From NCBI GenBank assembly GCA_016795005.1, contig JAEUIV010000057.1, forward strand, positions 1 to 33,471: a stretch of DNA of 33,471 bases. The letters run 5' to 3'. The stretch comes from Phycisphaerae bacterium (lineage in GTDB: Bacteria > Planctomycetota > Phycisphaerae > Phycisphaerales > UBA1924). The notes beneath the pieces are model-generated. The model was not told the origin of the DNA. It did not search any database and saw only the letters and a list, made by a program, of their open reading frames with translations. The position numbers and the translations under genes are program-made. Position 1 is the first letter of the stretch. Each line of letters opens with the position of its first letter. Below, one piece after another: positions 1 to 7,421 of this stretch.

Positions 1-2
1 AT

Positions 3-98
3 TCCGACCGCACCCACGAACAACTGAACACGATGCTCCCCAGGGGCGTACTCGATGTCATCACGAGGCGCGGCCTCTACCATCCGCACAACGACTGA
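3..98 (+). CDS. C-terminal fragment of an unidentified upstream gene
   Basis: An open frame enters from the left edge and ends at TGA 96-98. It gives about 31 residues (ends RRGLYHPHND). Third codon positions are almost all G or C, mostly C, like rimO just downstream, so this looks like real coding sequence rather than chance. The stop lies 10 bases before the ATG of the DUF3303-like gene, which suggests the two are co-transcribed. I do not recognise the family from this tail. The gene is cut by the window edge. Confidence 0.5.
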   Translation, partial: SDRTHEQLNTMLPRGVLDVITRRGLYHPHND

Positions 99-108
99 GA
101 CCACGCCC

Positions 109-378
109 ATGCTTTTCATGGTGATCGAGCACTTCGGCACAAACACGGAGGCCATCCGCGCTCGCTTCAAGTCCCGCGGCCGGCTCATGCCCGAGGGGGT
201 CGTCTACCACGGCAGTTGGATCGACGCCGAATCGGCCCGGTGCTTCCAGGTGATGGAGTCGGCGACGCGCGAACGGCTCGATGAATGGATCGCCGCATGG
301 TCCGATCTGGTCCGTTTCGAGGTTGTGCCGGTGCGGACCTCCGGCGAGTTCTGGGCCGAACGCGAACAATCCGCCTGA
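109..378 (+). CDS. DUF3303-like small protein
   Basis: This is an 89-residue protein starting MLFMVIEHF. An in-frame ATG 54 bases upstream exists, but it would overlap the preceding coding tail, and the MLFMVIEHF start matches how this family usually begins (established knowledge: short alpha/beta, ferredoxin-like single-domain proteins annotated DUF3303, function unknown). Visible marks are the opening beta strand, a central GVVYHGSWID segment, CFQVME, and a tryptophan-rich helix (DEWIAAWSDL) before the last strand FEVVPV. No signal peptide or membrane segment is seen. It sits between an upstream coding tail and rimO (31-base gap). The family call is by sequence feel only. Confidence 0.6.
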   Translation: MLFMVIEHFGTNTEAIRARFKSRGRLMPEGVVYHGSWIDAESARCFQVMESATRERLDEWIAAWSDLVRFEVVPVRTSGEFWAEREQSA

Positions 379-408
379 ATCGGCCCTGCTACACTTCCGC
401 TCTCCACG

Positions 409-2025
409 ATGACCAATGCCAAGAGCCAGAAAGCGCCCCGGTCCGCCGGGACGGGTGACATCCGCACCGTTTCCTTCGTCAGCCTGGGCTGTCCGAAGAA
501 TCTTGTCGATTCGGAAAAAATGCTCGGCCTCCTCGCGCAGGACGGCCTGCTTCCCGTCTCGCACGACCCCTCGTCGTCGGGTGACCCGACTGACGCCGTG
601 GTCATCAATACATGCGGCTTCCTCGAGGCCTCGAAGGACGAGTCCCTCTCCGTGATCCACGACGCCATCAGGCGGAAGGAAGCGGGGGAGGTCAAGCGAG
701 TCATCGTCGCGGGTTGCCTCGTCCAGCGTCACCGCGCCAAGATGCTCGAGTGGGCGCCGGGGATCGACGCCATGATCGGCGTCTTTGACCGCGACCACAT
801 CGTCCACGCGGTCCGAGGGGCCGCCCCCGAGCGAAACGTTCTCACGGCCGATGGTTCGCCGAAGTACTGGATCGCCGCCAATGCGCTCCAGGCCGCCAAG
901 GATCGCGGCATGAAAACCGCGGGGCTGACCGTCAACGGCAAGGACGGAAAGGGCATCGGCTACTTCGAGGATGACTCGGCCCGTCTCCGCCTCACGCCCC
1001 GACACTACGCCTACCTCCGCATCTCCGAAGGGTGCAATCAGAACTGCGCTTTCTGCACCATCCCGTCCATCCGCGGCAAGATGCGCAGCAAGCCGATCGA
1101 TCGCATCATCGCCGAGGCACGCGAACTCCTCGAGGACGGGGCCTTTGAACTCAACCTCATCGGCCAGGACACGACTTCCTATGGCGATGACATCGGCTTT
1201 TCCGGCGGTCTTCCCGCCATGCTCCGCGCCGTCAACGACGCCGTCGAACGTCTCTCACCCCAGGGCTGGGTCCGCCTCATGTACGCCTATCCCAGCACCT
1301 TCTCCGACGCGATGATCGATGCGATCGCCTCGCTCCCGCGCATCGTCAAGTACATCGATATCCCGCTCCAGCACGCCTCCAACAACATGCTCCGAGCGAT
1401 GCGCCGCCGCGTCACCGCCGAACACCAGCGCGAACTGATCCTCAAACTCCGCGAACGGATCCCGGGCATGGCGGTGCGCACAACATTCATCTCCGGCTTC
1501 CCCGGCGAATCCGAGGACGATCACGAGCAACTCATGGCCTTCGTCGATGAGATGGGGTTCGACGCCATGGGCGTCTTCGAGTATTCGCCCGAGGATCACA
1601 CTCCCGCCGGCACGATGGAAGCGGACCCCGCGCTCCGCGTCCCCGCCGAAGTGAAAACCCGCCGGCGCGCTGAACTCATGGAACTTCAGCAGGGGATCGC
1701 CTTCGAGCAGGCCGCCTTCGTCGCCTCCCACTTCGACGAGAAGCGTCCCGCGGAAACCGGGCACCGCTTCGACGTTCTCATCGACAAGCCCATGGCATCC
1801 GAGGGCCGGCCCACGGCGGGAGTCGGCGCCGGCGGCCGCCTCTACAAGGGACGAGCCTATTTCCAGGCCCCGGACATCGACAGCGTGATCTACGTCCAGT
1901 CAAGATCCCCGCTCGCGCCGGGCGAACTCGTCCGTTGCGTCATCGTCGCGGCGGACGGCTACGACCTGATCGCCACGCCCGTCGTGGACGTGGAGAAGCG
2001 CGTCACGCTGAATGTCATGCGCTGA
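409..2025 (+). CDS. rimO: Ribosomal protein S12 methylthiotransferase RimO
   Basis: RimO is a radical-SAM enzyme that adds a methylthio group to the conserved aspartate of ribosomal protein S12. The N-terminal MTTase domain carries three cluster cysteines, C28 (SLGCPKN), C69 (NTCGF) and C103 (AGCLVQ). The radical SAM motif C209-x3-C213-x2-C216 (EGCNQNCAFC) is followed by IPSIRGKMRS, typical of RimO rather than MiaB. A C-terminal TRAM domain begins around residue 440 (GRAYFQAPDIDSVIYV). The protein is 538 residues, about 90 longer than common RimO. Much of the excess is an insertion at roughly residues 141-190, between the MTTase domain and the RLTPRHYAYLRISEG segment that normally follows closely. 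The start has only a weak Shine-Dalgarno. It is convergent with dxs across a 47-base gap in which I see no terminator. Confidence 0.93.
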   Translation: MTNAKSQKAPRSAGTGDIRTVSFVSLGCPKNLVDSEKMLGLLAQDGLLPVSHDPSSSGDPTDAVVINTCGFLEASKDESLSVIHDAIRRKEAGEVKRVIVAGCLVQRHRAKMLEWAPGIDAMIGVFDRDHIVHAVRGAAPERNVLTADGSPKYWIAANALQAAKDRGMKTAGLTVNGKDGKGIGYFEDDSARLRLTPRHYAYLRISEGCNQNCAFCTIPSIRGKMRSKPIDRIIAEARELLEDGAFELNLIGQDTTSYGDDIGFSGGLPAMLRAVNDAVERLSPQGWVRLMYAYPSTFSDAMIDAIASLPRIVKYIDIPLQHASNNMLRAMRRRVTAEHQRELILKLRERIPGMAVRTTFISGFPGESEDDHEQLMAFVDEMGFDAMGVFEYSPEDHTPAGTMEADPALRVPAEVKTRRRAELMELQQGIAFEQAAFVASHFDEKRPAETGHRFDVLIDKPMASEGRPTAGVGAGGRLYKGRAYFQAPDIDSVIYVQSRSPLAPGELVRCVIVAADGYDLIATPVVDVEKRVTLNVMR

Positions 2026-2072
2026 ACTCGGAGACCGTGCATTCCGCCCGTGGCTCGCTCGTTGAAAAACAG

Positions 2073-4037
2073 TTAGGCGTGGACGCGCTTCGCCTTGACT
2101 TCAACCACGGGCGTCAACTCGCGCTCCCGGCCCGCCGCCGCGCGCCGGATCGTCGCCGCGATCGCCGCCGGATCAAGCCCGGCCTCCTTCAACTGCTCAT
2201 TCCGGCTGTTCTGATAGATCCACTCGTCCGGCAGCGACATCCGCGTCACCAGCCCCGCGTGCAGCCCCATCTCCGAAGCCGCTTCGACCACCGCCGCGCC
2301 GAAGCCGCCGTGAGGACCGTGGTCCTCGATCGTCACGATCGGAACTTCGCGTTCAAGCAGTGAACGGATCAGCGCCGCGTCCACCGGCTTCGCAAACCGT
2401 GCGTCGTACACGTTGACCCGGACCTCCGGCCCGAGCGTTTCCGCCGCCTTGAGCGCGTTCAGCACCATGGTGCCGAAACCCAGCACCGCGACATCCGGCT
2501 TCTCGCACTCGATCAGCGCCCGCGCCTTGCCCAACTCGAACGCCGGGCACGATCCGAAGGCCGCGAGCGCATCCGACACGTTGTCTCGCGGATACCGCAC
2601 CGCTGAAAGCCCCGCGTCGTAGGTCCGCATGAACTCCAGCGCCGCGACCAGCGACGGCTCGTCCGCCGCCGCCATGACCGCCGCCCGCGGCAGCACGCGC
2701 AGGATCGAGACATCACAGAACCCGTGATGCACCGCGCCGTCGCCGCCCACGAGGCCCGCCCGATCAAGGCACAGCCGCACGGCCAGACCCTGAAGCGAGA
2801 CCTCCTGGAACGCCTGGTCAAACGCCCTCTGGAGAAACGTCGAGTACACCGCGAAGAAAGGCTTCCACCCCGTCTTCGCCAGCCCGGCCATCATGTCGAG
2901 CGCGTGACTCTCGCAGATGCCGGTGTCGAACGAACGATCGGGGAACTTCGGGAGAACCTTGTCCAGCCCCGTTCCCCCGGGCATCGCGGCGGTGCATGCC
3001 ACCACCTTCGGATCGCGCGACATCATCTCGACCATCGCCTCGCCGAACGCGCTCGTGAAGGAGCGACCCTCTTTCTTGATTTCGACGCGGCACGAATCCG
3101 GGTCGTAGTTGAACGAGGCCGGCGAGTGGAACGTCGAGGCGTCGCCCTCCGTGAACCCGTACCCCTTCCCCTTCACCGTCTTGACGTGCAGCACCATCGG
3201 TCGATCAAAGTCCCGCGCCTCCGCCAGGAACTCGACCAGCGTCGGCAGGTCATGCCCGTCGATCGGGCCGATCGTCAGCAGCCCGAAATGCTCGAACCAG
3301 GCGTCTTCGCAGATCGTTGCCTTCGCCGCCTCGCCCATGCGGTGATACGCATCGCCGACCAGACCGCCTCCCGGGATGTTCTTGAGCATCCGTTTGGCCT
3401 TTTCCTTCATCCCCGAGTAGAGCGGATTGATCCGCACGCGGTCGAAGTACGCCGCCATCGCGCCCTGCGGCTTGCTGATCGACATCCCGTTGTCGTTGAG
3501 GATGACCAGGAACTGCCTCTTCAGCGTCCCCGCGTTGTTCAGCCCCTCCATCGCCACGCCGTTGACGATCGACGCATCCCCGATCAGCGTCACGACGCGA
3601 CGGCCGCTCTTGTTCGCGCCGGGATCGAACCCCTCGCCGTTCAGCGTGTCGCCGCGTGCCATCCCGACCGCGGTCGAGATCCCGGTCCCCGCGTGGCCGA
3701 CGCTGAAGAGGTCATACGCCGATTCGCGCGGCTCGGGGAACCCGGCCATCCCGCTCCGCGTTCTCAATTGACCCAGCATCCCCTGACGCCCCGTCAGCAA
3801 CTTGTGCGGGTAGCACTGGTGCCCGACATCAAAGAGCAGCCGATCGTGACCAAAGTCAAACACGTAGTGGAGCGCCACCGTCAGTTCGACGACCCCCAGA
3901 TTCGGCGCCAGGTGCCCGCCGGACTTCGAGACCTGATCGAAGATCGCGCCGCGGATCTCCTTGGAGACCTCCGCCAGTTCGTCGAGACTCAGTCGCTTCA
4001 GGTCCGCGGGGGTGTGAATCGTCGGGAGAAGAGCCAT
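2073..4037 (-). CDS. dxs: 1-deoxy-D-xylulose-5-phosphate synthase
   Basis: Dxs is the first enzyme of the MEP isoprenoid pathway. It condenses pyruvate and glyceraldehyde 3-phosphate using thiamine diphosphate. The start MALLPTIHTP is chosen over an upstream in-frame ATG because GGAG lies 6 bases before it and the family begins here; this gives 654 residues. Visible motifs are GGHLAPNLGVVELT and DVGHQCYPHKLLTGR at the N-terminus, SVGHAGTGIS, the TPP-binding GDAS...NDNGMSIS segment (GDA in place of the common GDG), a YSTFLQRAFDQ motif, and DRAGLVGGDGAVHHG in the pyrimidine domain. The next gene upstream on the same strand is the prenyl diphosphate synthase (55-base gap), so two isoprenoid steps are probably transcribed together. 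Confidence 0.95.
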   Translation of the reverse strand: MALLPTIHTPADLKRLSLDELAEVSKEIRGAIFDQVSKSGGHLAPNLGVVELTVALHYVFDFGHDRLLFDVGHQCYPHKLLTGRQGMLGQLRTRSGMAGFPEPRESAYDLFSVGHAGTGISTAVGMARGDTLNGEGFDPGANKSGRRVVTLIGDASIVNGVAMEGLNNAGTLKRQFLVILNDNGMSISKPQGAMAAYFDRVRINPLYSGMKEKAKRMLKNIPGGGLVGDAYHRMGEAAKATICEDAWFEHFGLLTIGPIDGHDLPTLVEFLAEARDFDRPMVLHVKTVKGKGYGFTEGDASTFHSPASFNYDPDSCRVEIKKEGRSFTSAFGEAMVEMMSRDPKVVACTAAMPGGTGLDKVLPKFPDRSFDTGICESHALDMMAGLAKTGWKPFFAVYSTFLQRAFDQAFQEVSLQGLAVRLCLDRAGLVGGDGAVHHGFCDVSILRVLPRAAVMAAADEPSLVAALEFMRTYDAGLSAVRYPRDNVSDALAAFGSCPAFELGKARALIECEKPDVAVLGFGTMVLNALKAAETLGPEVRVNVYDARFAKPVDAALIRSLLEREVPIVTIEDHGPHGGFGAAVVEAASEMGLHAGLVTRMSLPDEWIYQNSRNEQLKEAGLDPAAIAATIRRAAAGRERELTPVVEVKAKRVHA

Positions 4038-4092
4038 CCATTGCTCCAGGAGAGGGCGAGCCAACACTATAGAGTCAAGACGGGTATGAATC

Positions 4093-5043
4093 CTACTTTG
4101 TTCGTACGGCCAGGTAATCGCACAACTCAATCAGCCCGCCGGCCTTGTTCCCGTAGGGTTCCAGCGACTTTCGGGCCTCGGCGTGCAGACGCGAAACTTC
4201 AGCGCGTGCCGCAGCCACCCCAACCACCCCCGGATACGTCAACTTCCCCGCTTCGCTGTCTTTCCCCGTTCGTTTTCCCGCGTGCTCGGCGGTCTGCTGA
4301 ACGTCAACGAGATCGTCCACGATCTGGAACATCAGGCCGATCGCCTCACCGTAGGCCGTGATCGCCGTCATCGCCGCGGCATCCGACGATCCAACCCGCG
4401 CCAACCCGGCCAGCGCTCCCATCCGGCACGACGCGCGGATCAGCGCCCCCGTCTTGTTGAGGTGGACCCGCTCCAGCCGCGAGCGGTCCGAAAGCCCGGC
4501 CTCGAATCCGCCGAGTGTGTCCAGCACCTGCCCCGCGATCATCATGGTGGAGCCGACGGCCAACTCCCGGCACAGCCGCCCCGCGAGGGCCGGTTCCTGC
4601 CGGTCGCACAGCACCTGGAACGCCATGCTCATGAGACCGTCTCCGACCAGGATGGCCATCGCCTCGCCGTACTTCTTGTGCACCGTCGGCAGCCCGCGCC
4701 GCAGGTCGTCATTGTCGAGCGCCGGGAGATCATCGTGAACAAGGCTGAAGGCGTGGATCATCTCCACCGCCGCCGCGCTCGGCAGGGCGTCCTCCACCGA
4801 GCCGCCGACAACATCGCAGCATTGCATCGCGAGGATCGGCCTGAGGCGCTTCCCGCCGCCGAGGAGGGCGTACTCCGTCGCTTGCAACAGATTGCCCGGC
4901 AGCGACTGCCGCCGAAGCCACTCCGCCATGAACCCCTCGACGAGCGCGGCCATCGCGGTCGCCCCGCCGGGCGTCGTATCGGGACCGTTGGGTGGACTCA
5001 TGGCACCGGGCGTATCCAGGAGTGAATGACTCGATGGGGGCAA
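4093..5043 (-). CDS. ispA: Polyprenyl (farnesyl/geranylgeranyl) diphosphate synthase
   Basis: This is a trans-prenyl transferase that extends allylic diphosphates with isopentenyl diphosphate, using the C5 units made by the MEP pathway. The first aspartate-rich motif is HDDLPALDNDDLRRG, with the bacterial two-residue insertion, and the second is FQIVDDLVD. GGGKRLRP upstream binds the IPP diphosphate, and MIHAFSLVHDD is standard. The chosen start is a TTG at 5041-5043, because a strong GAGGAGAG lies 5 bases upstream; an ATG at 4999-5001 is the alternative and has no well-spaced ribosome site. Length is 316 residues. The product chain length (C15 or C20) cannot be decided from sequence alone. 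It lies directly upstream of dxs. Confidence 0.88.
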   Translation of the reverse strand: MPPSSHSLLDTPGAMSPPNGPDTTPGGATAMAALVEGFMAEWLRRQSLPGNLLQATEYALLGGGKRLRPILAMQCCDVVGGSVEDALPSAAAVEMIHAFSLVHDDLPALDNDDLRRGLPTVHKKYGEAMAILVGDGLMSMAFQVLCDRQEPALAGRLCRELAVGSTMMIAGQVLDTLGGFEAGLSDRSRLERVHLNKTGALIRASCRMGALAGLARVGSSDAAAMTAITAYGEAIGLMFQIVDDLVDVQQTAEHAGKRTGKDSEAGKLTYPGVVGVAAARAEVSRLHAEARKSLEPYGNKAGGLIELCDYLAVRTK

Positions 5044-5166
5044 ATCTCTCTCCTCGTCAGGTTCGGGACACTATACCTTCTGATGCCGGAATCACCGGAA
5101 AATCTCGGTACGCCGCTTCGAAGGCGCAGCGCCGACCACGCCCCGCGCGTCGCCGAGTCCAGCCGG

Positions 5167-7311
5167 TCACTTCGCCCCGGCATAAAAGCGCCTTGCATAG
5201 TCCGCCACCATGCGGTGCGAACTGAACTCGGCGCACACGCTCCGCATGCTCTCGGCCATCATCCGGCACCAGGCGCCCGGCACCCCGCGACGGTCGCGGC
5301 GATAGAAAAGCGGAATCACCTGGTCTTCCAGAGTGGCGTAGAGCGCGTCCGCGTCGTACCGATCCTGCCTCTTCCTGTCGGCGAACTGCTTCCCGCCGAT
5401 CACCCAGCCGTTCTTTCGGTTGAACGCTTCGGGCCACCAGCCGTCCAGGATCGAGCAGTTGATCCCGAGATTCAGGGGCGACTTCATCCCGCTCGTCCCG
5501 CTTGCTTCCATCGGCCTCACCGGGTTGTTCAGCCATACGTCGCATCCCGAGGTCAGCATCCGGCCCACGTGCATGTCATAGTTCTGGATCAGCAGCACGC
5601 GCCCGCGAAACTCCGGCGTGAGCGAGAACTCATGCAGCGTCCGCACAAACTCCTGCCCGCCACGATCCTGCGGGTGCGCCTTCCCCGCGAACACGAACTG
5701 CACCGGTCGGTCCGTGTTGCGCACCAGCCGCGCCAGCCGCTTGGGATCGGTGAAGATCAGTGGGGCGCGCTTGTAGGTAGCGAACCGGCGCGCAAACCCG
5801 ATCGTCAGCGCGTTCTCGTCCAAGGTGGCGCAGACTTCCGCAAGCAGCCGCGCCGCGTACTTCTCTTCAAAGTTGAACGCTGTCGCTTCGTCCGCCGAAC
5901 GCTGCCGGAGCCACGAGATCATCCGCTTTCTCAGTGTCTGTCGAAGCGTCCAGAGTTCCTCCTTCGGCACGCGCCCGACCCCTTTCCACCAGTCGTCTTC
6001 CGGGTCGGCGCCGTTCCATCGGGGCTTGAAATAGAGGTCGTAGAAGGGCCTCGCTTCGTCCGCGATCCATGATTCCGGGTGGACTCCGTTCGTCACCGAG
6101 CCGATCGGCACCTCTTCCGCTCGGGCGGCGGCGAAGACGCGCTTCCACATCCGCCGCGAGGTCTCGGCGTGCAGCCGCGACACGCCGTTGCTCCGCGCGC
6201 TCAGCCTCAGCGCCAGCACGGTCATGCAGAACGATTCCTTCTGATCCGTCTGGTCTTCGCGGCCGAAGGCGAGGAACTCCGACGCGTTCAGGCGCATCTG
6301 ATTCGGCATGCGACCGAGATACTTCATCACCAGCGCCGGATCAAAGCGGTCGTTGCCCTCCGGCACGGGCGTGTGTGTCGTGAACACCGACCGCCGACGG
6401 ACTTCATTGAGTGCGTGCCCGAAGCGCTTTCCGCCCGCGACGAGTCGGCGAAGCCGTTCGAGCGGCGCGAACGCGGCGTGACCTTCGTTCAGGTGGTACA
6501 CCGTCGGCGAAAGCCCGAGGGCGTCCAGCGCGTGCATGCCGCCGATGCCGAGCAGGATTTCCTGACGAATCCGGTAATCCGGGTCGCCGCCTCGATAGAG
6601 ATGATGGGTCAGGGCGCGAGCGGTCGGCGAGTTCGTCGGCAAGTCGGAATCAAGCAGAAACACCGGCACGCGCCCGACGGTCAGGCGCCAGATGCGGCAG
6701 CGGACCGTCTGCCGGCCGACGGGAAGGGAGATGAACTTTCCGGTGGATTCGATCGGAAGTTGCGAAAAATCCGGTGCCGGATAGACGACGCGCGTTTCGC
6801 CGAGTTTCGTGAGTTCCTGGCGGTAATAGCCGAACTTCCAGAGAATTCCGACGCCGACGAGCGGAACGCCGAGGTCGCTGGCGGACTTGATGTGGTCGCC
6901 GGCGAGGATTCCGAGTCCCCCGGCGTAGAGGGGGAGGGACTCGTGGATGCCGAACTCCATGCAGAAATAGGCGGTGAGTTGGCGTTTGCGGCTTGAAAAC
7001 CAGGTTTTTGAGGCGAGGTAGGCTTCGAGGGCGTGCTCGGCGGCGGCGAGCGCGGACAGGAAATCCGGGTCGGAGGACAGCGTTTGTGCGCGAGAACTCG
7101 ACAGATTGTTGAGGGTTGCGATGGGGTTGTGCGAGTTCGCGCGCCAGAGGGTCGGGTCCATCGATTCGAAGAGCCTGCGCGCGGCGGGGTTCCACGACCA
7201 CCAGAGGTTGTGCGCCAATGTGCGGATGCGTTCGCGCGTGACGGGCCACGGGGCGCCGTTTGCGCGCGCGGAGCCGGGTGGTCGGGCGGTCGGGTTGCGT
7301 GCGCGGGGCAT
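5167..7311 (-). CDS. glgP: Alpha-glucan (glycogen) phosphorylase, GT35
   Basis: The enzyme releases glucose 1-phosphate from glycogen-type alpha-1,4-glucans with a pyridoxal phosphate cofactor. The N-terminus carries the DUF3417-type segment (LAHNLWWSWNPAARRLFE), as in the short, thermophile-like branch of the family. The hallmark YFCMEFGIHESLPLYAGGLG and LAGDHIKSASDLGVPLVGVG follow. The cofactor lysine is K610 in EASGTSGMKSPLN. Length is 714 residues, shorter than the roughly 800-850 usual in this branch but with both ends and the catalytic core present. The ribosome site is weak. It faces resB divergently across 110 bases. The third-position base preference switches inside this gene, because the regional GC skew changes sign here. 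Confidence 0.92.
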   Translation of the reverse strand: MPRARNPTARPPGSARANGAPWPVTRERIRTLAHNLWWSWNPAARRLFESMDPTLWRANSHNPIATLNNLSSSRAQTLSSDPDFLSALAAAEHALEAYLASKTWFSSRKRQLTAYFCMEFGIHESLPLYAGGLGILAGDHIKSASDLGVPLVGVGILWKFGYYRQELTKLGETRVVYPAPDFSQLPIESTGKFISLPVGRQTVRCRIWRLTVGRVPVFLLDSDLPTNSPTARALTHHLYRGGDPDYRIRQEILLGIGGMHALDALGLSPTVYHLNEGHAAFAPLERLRRLVAGGKRFGHALNEVRRRSVFTTHTPVPEGNDRFDPALVMKYLGRMPNQMRLNASEFLAFGREDQTDQKESFCMTVLALRLSARSNGVSRLHAETSRRMWKRVFAAARAEEVPIGSVTNGVHPESWIADEARPFYDLYFKPRWNGADPEDDWWKGVGRVPKEELWTLRQTLRKRMISWLRQRSADEATAFNFEEKYAARLLAEVCATLDENALTIGFARRFATYKRAPLIFTDPKRLARLVRNTDRPVQFVFAGKAHPQDRGGQEFVRTLHEFSLTPEFRGRVLLIQNYDMHVGRMLTSGCDVWLNNPVRPMEASGTSGMKSPLNLGINCSILDGWWPEAFNRKNGWVIGGKQFADRKRQDRYDADALYATLEDQVIPLFYRRDRRGVPGAWCRMMAESMRSVCAEFSSHRMVADYARRFYAGAK
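6300..6650. other. GC-skew sign change, origin-like polarity
   Basis: Left of this point the plus strand carries more C than G, and right of it more G than C, regardless of gene strand. Hand counts on 60-base lines: 1381-1440 G15 C24, 5341-5400 G16 C24, 6181-6240 G15 C24, then 6601-6660 G24 C12, 6721-6780 G23 C10, 6961-7020 G23 C8, 22321-22380 G25 C15. The plus-strand rimO and minus-strand dxs are both C-rich on plus; the plus-strand resB and minus-strand amidohydrolase are both G-rich. A negative-to-positive switch is the sign expected at a replication origin. I find no DnaA-box cluster here and the point lies inside glgP, so the function is open. Confidence 0.45.
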
Positions 7312-7421
7312 CTCGGTTTCCGGTGTCGATTCGGCCGATTGTCGAACGATGTTCGAGTATATCGGCGTGGGTTCGCGGTTCCGCCTAAACTGCGGCGGTC
7401 CCCCTTCACCTTGGATTCTCG

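Noticed and set aside
2724-4361. Long open frame antisense to dxs and ispA
   Set aside because: High GC leaves few stop codons on the opposite strand. The translation is rich in R, P and H with no family motif, and dxs is unmistakable on the other strand.
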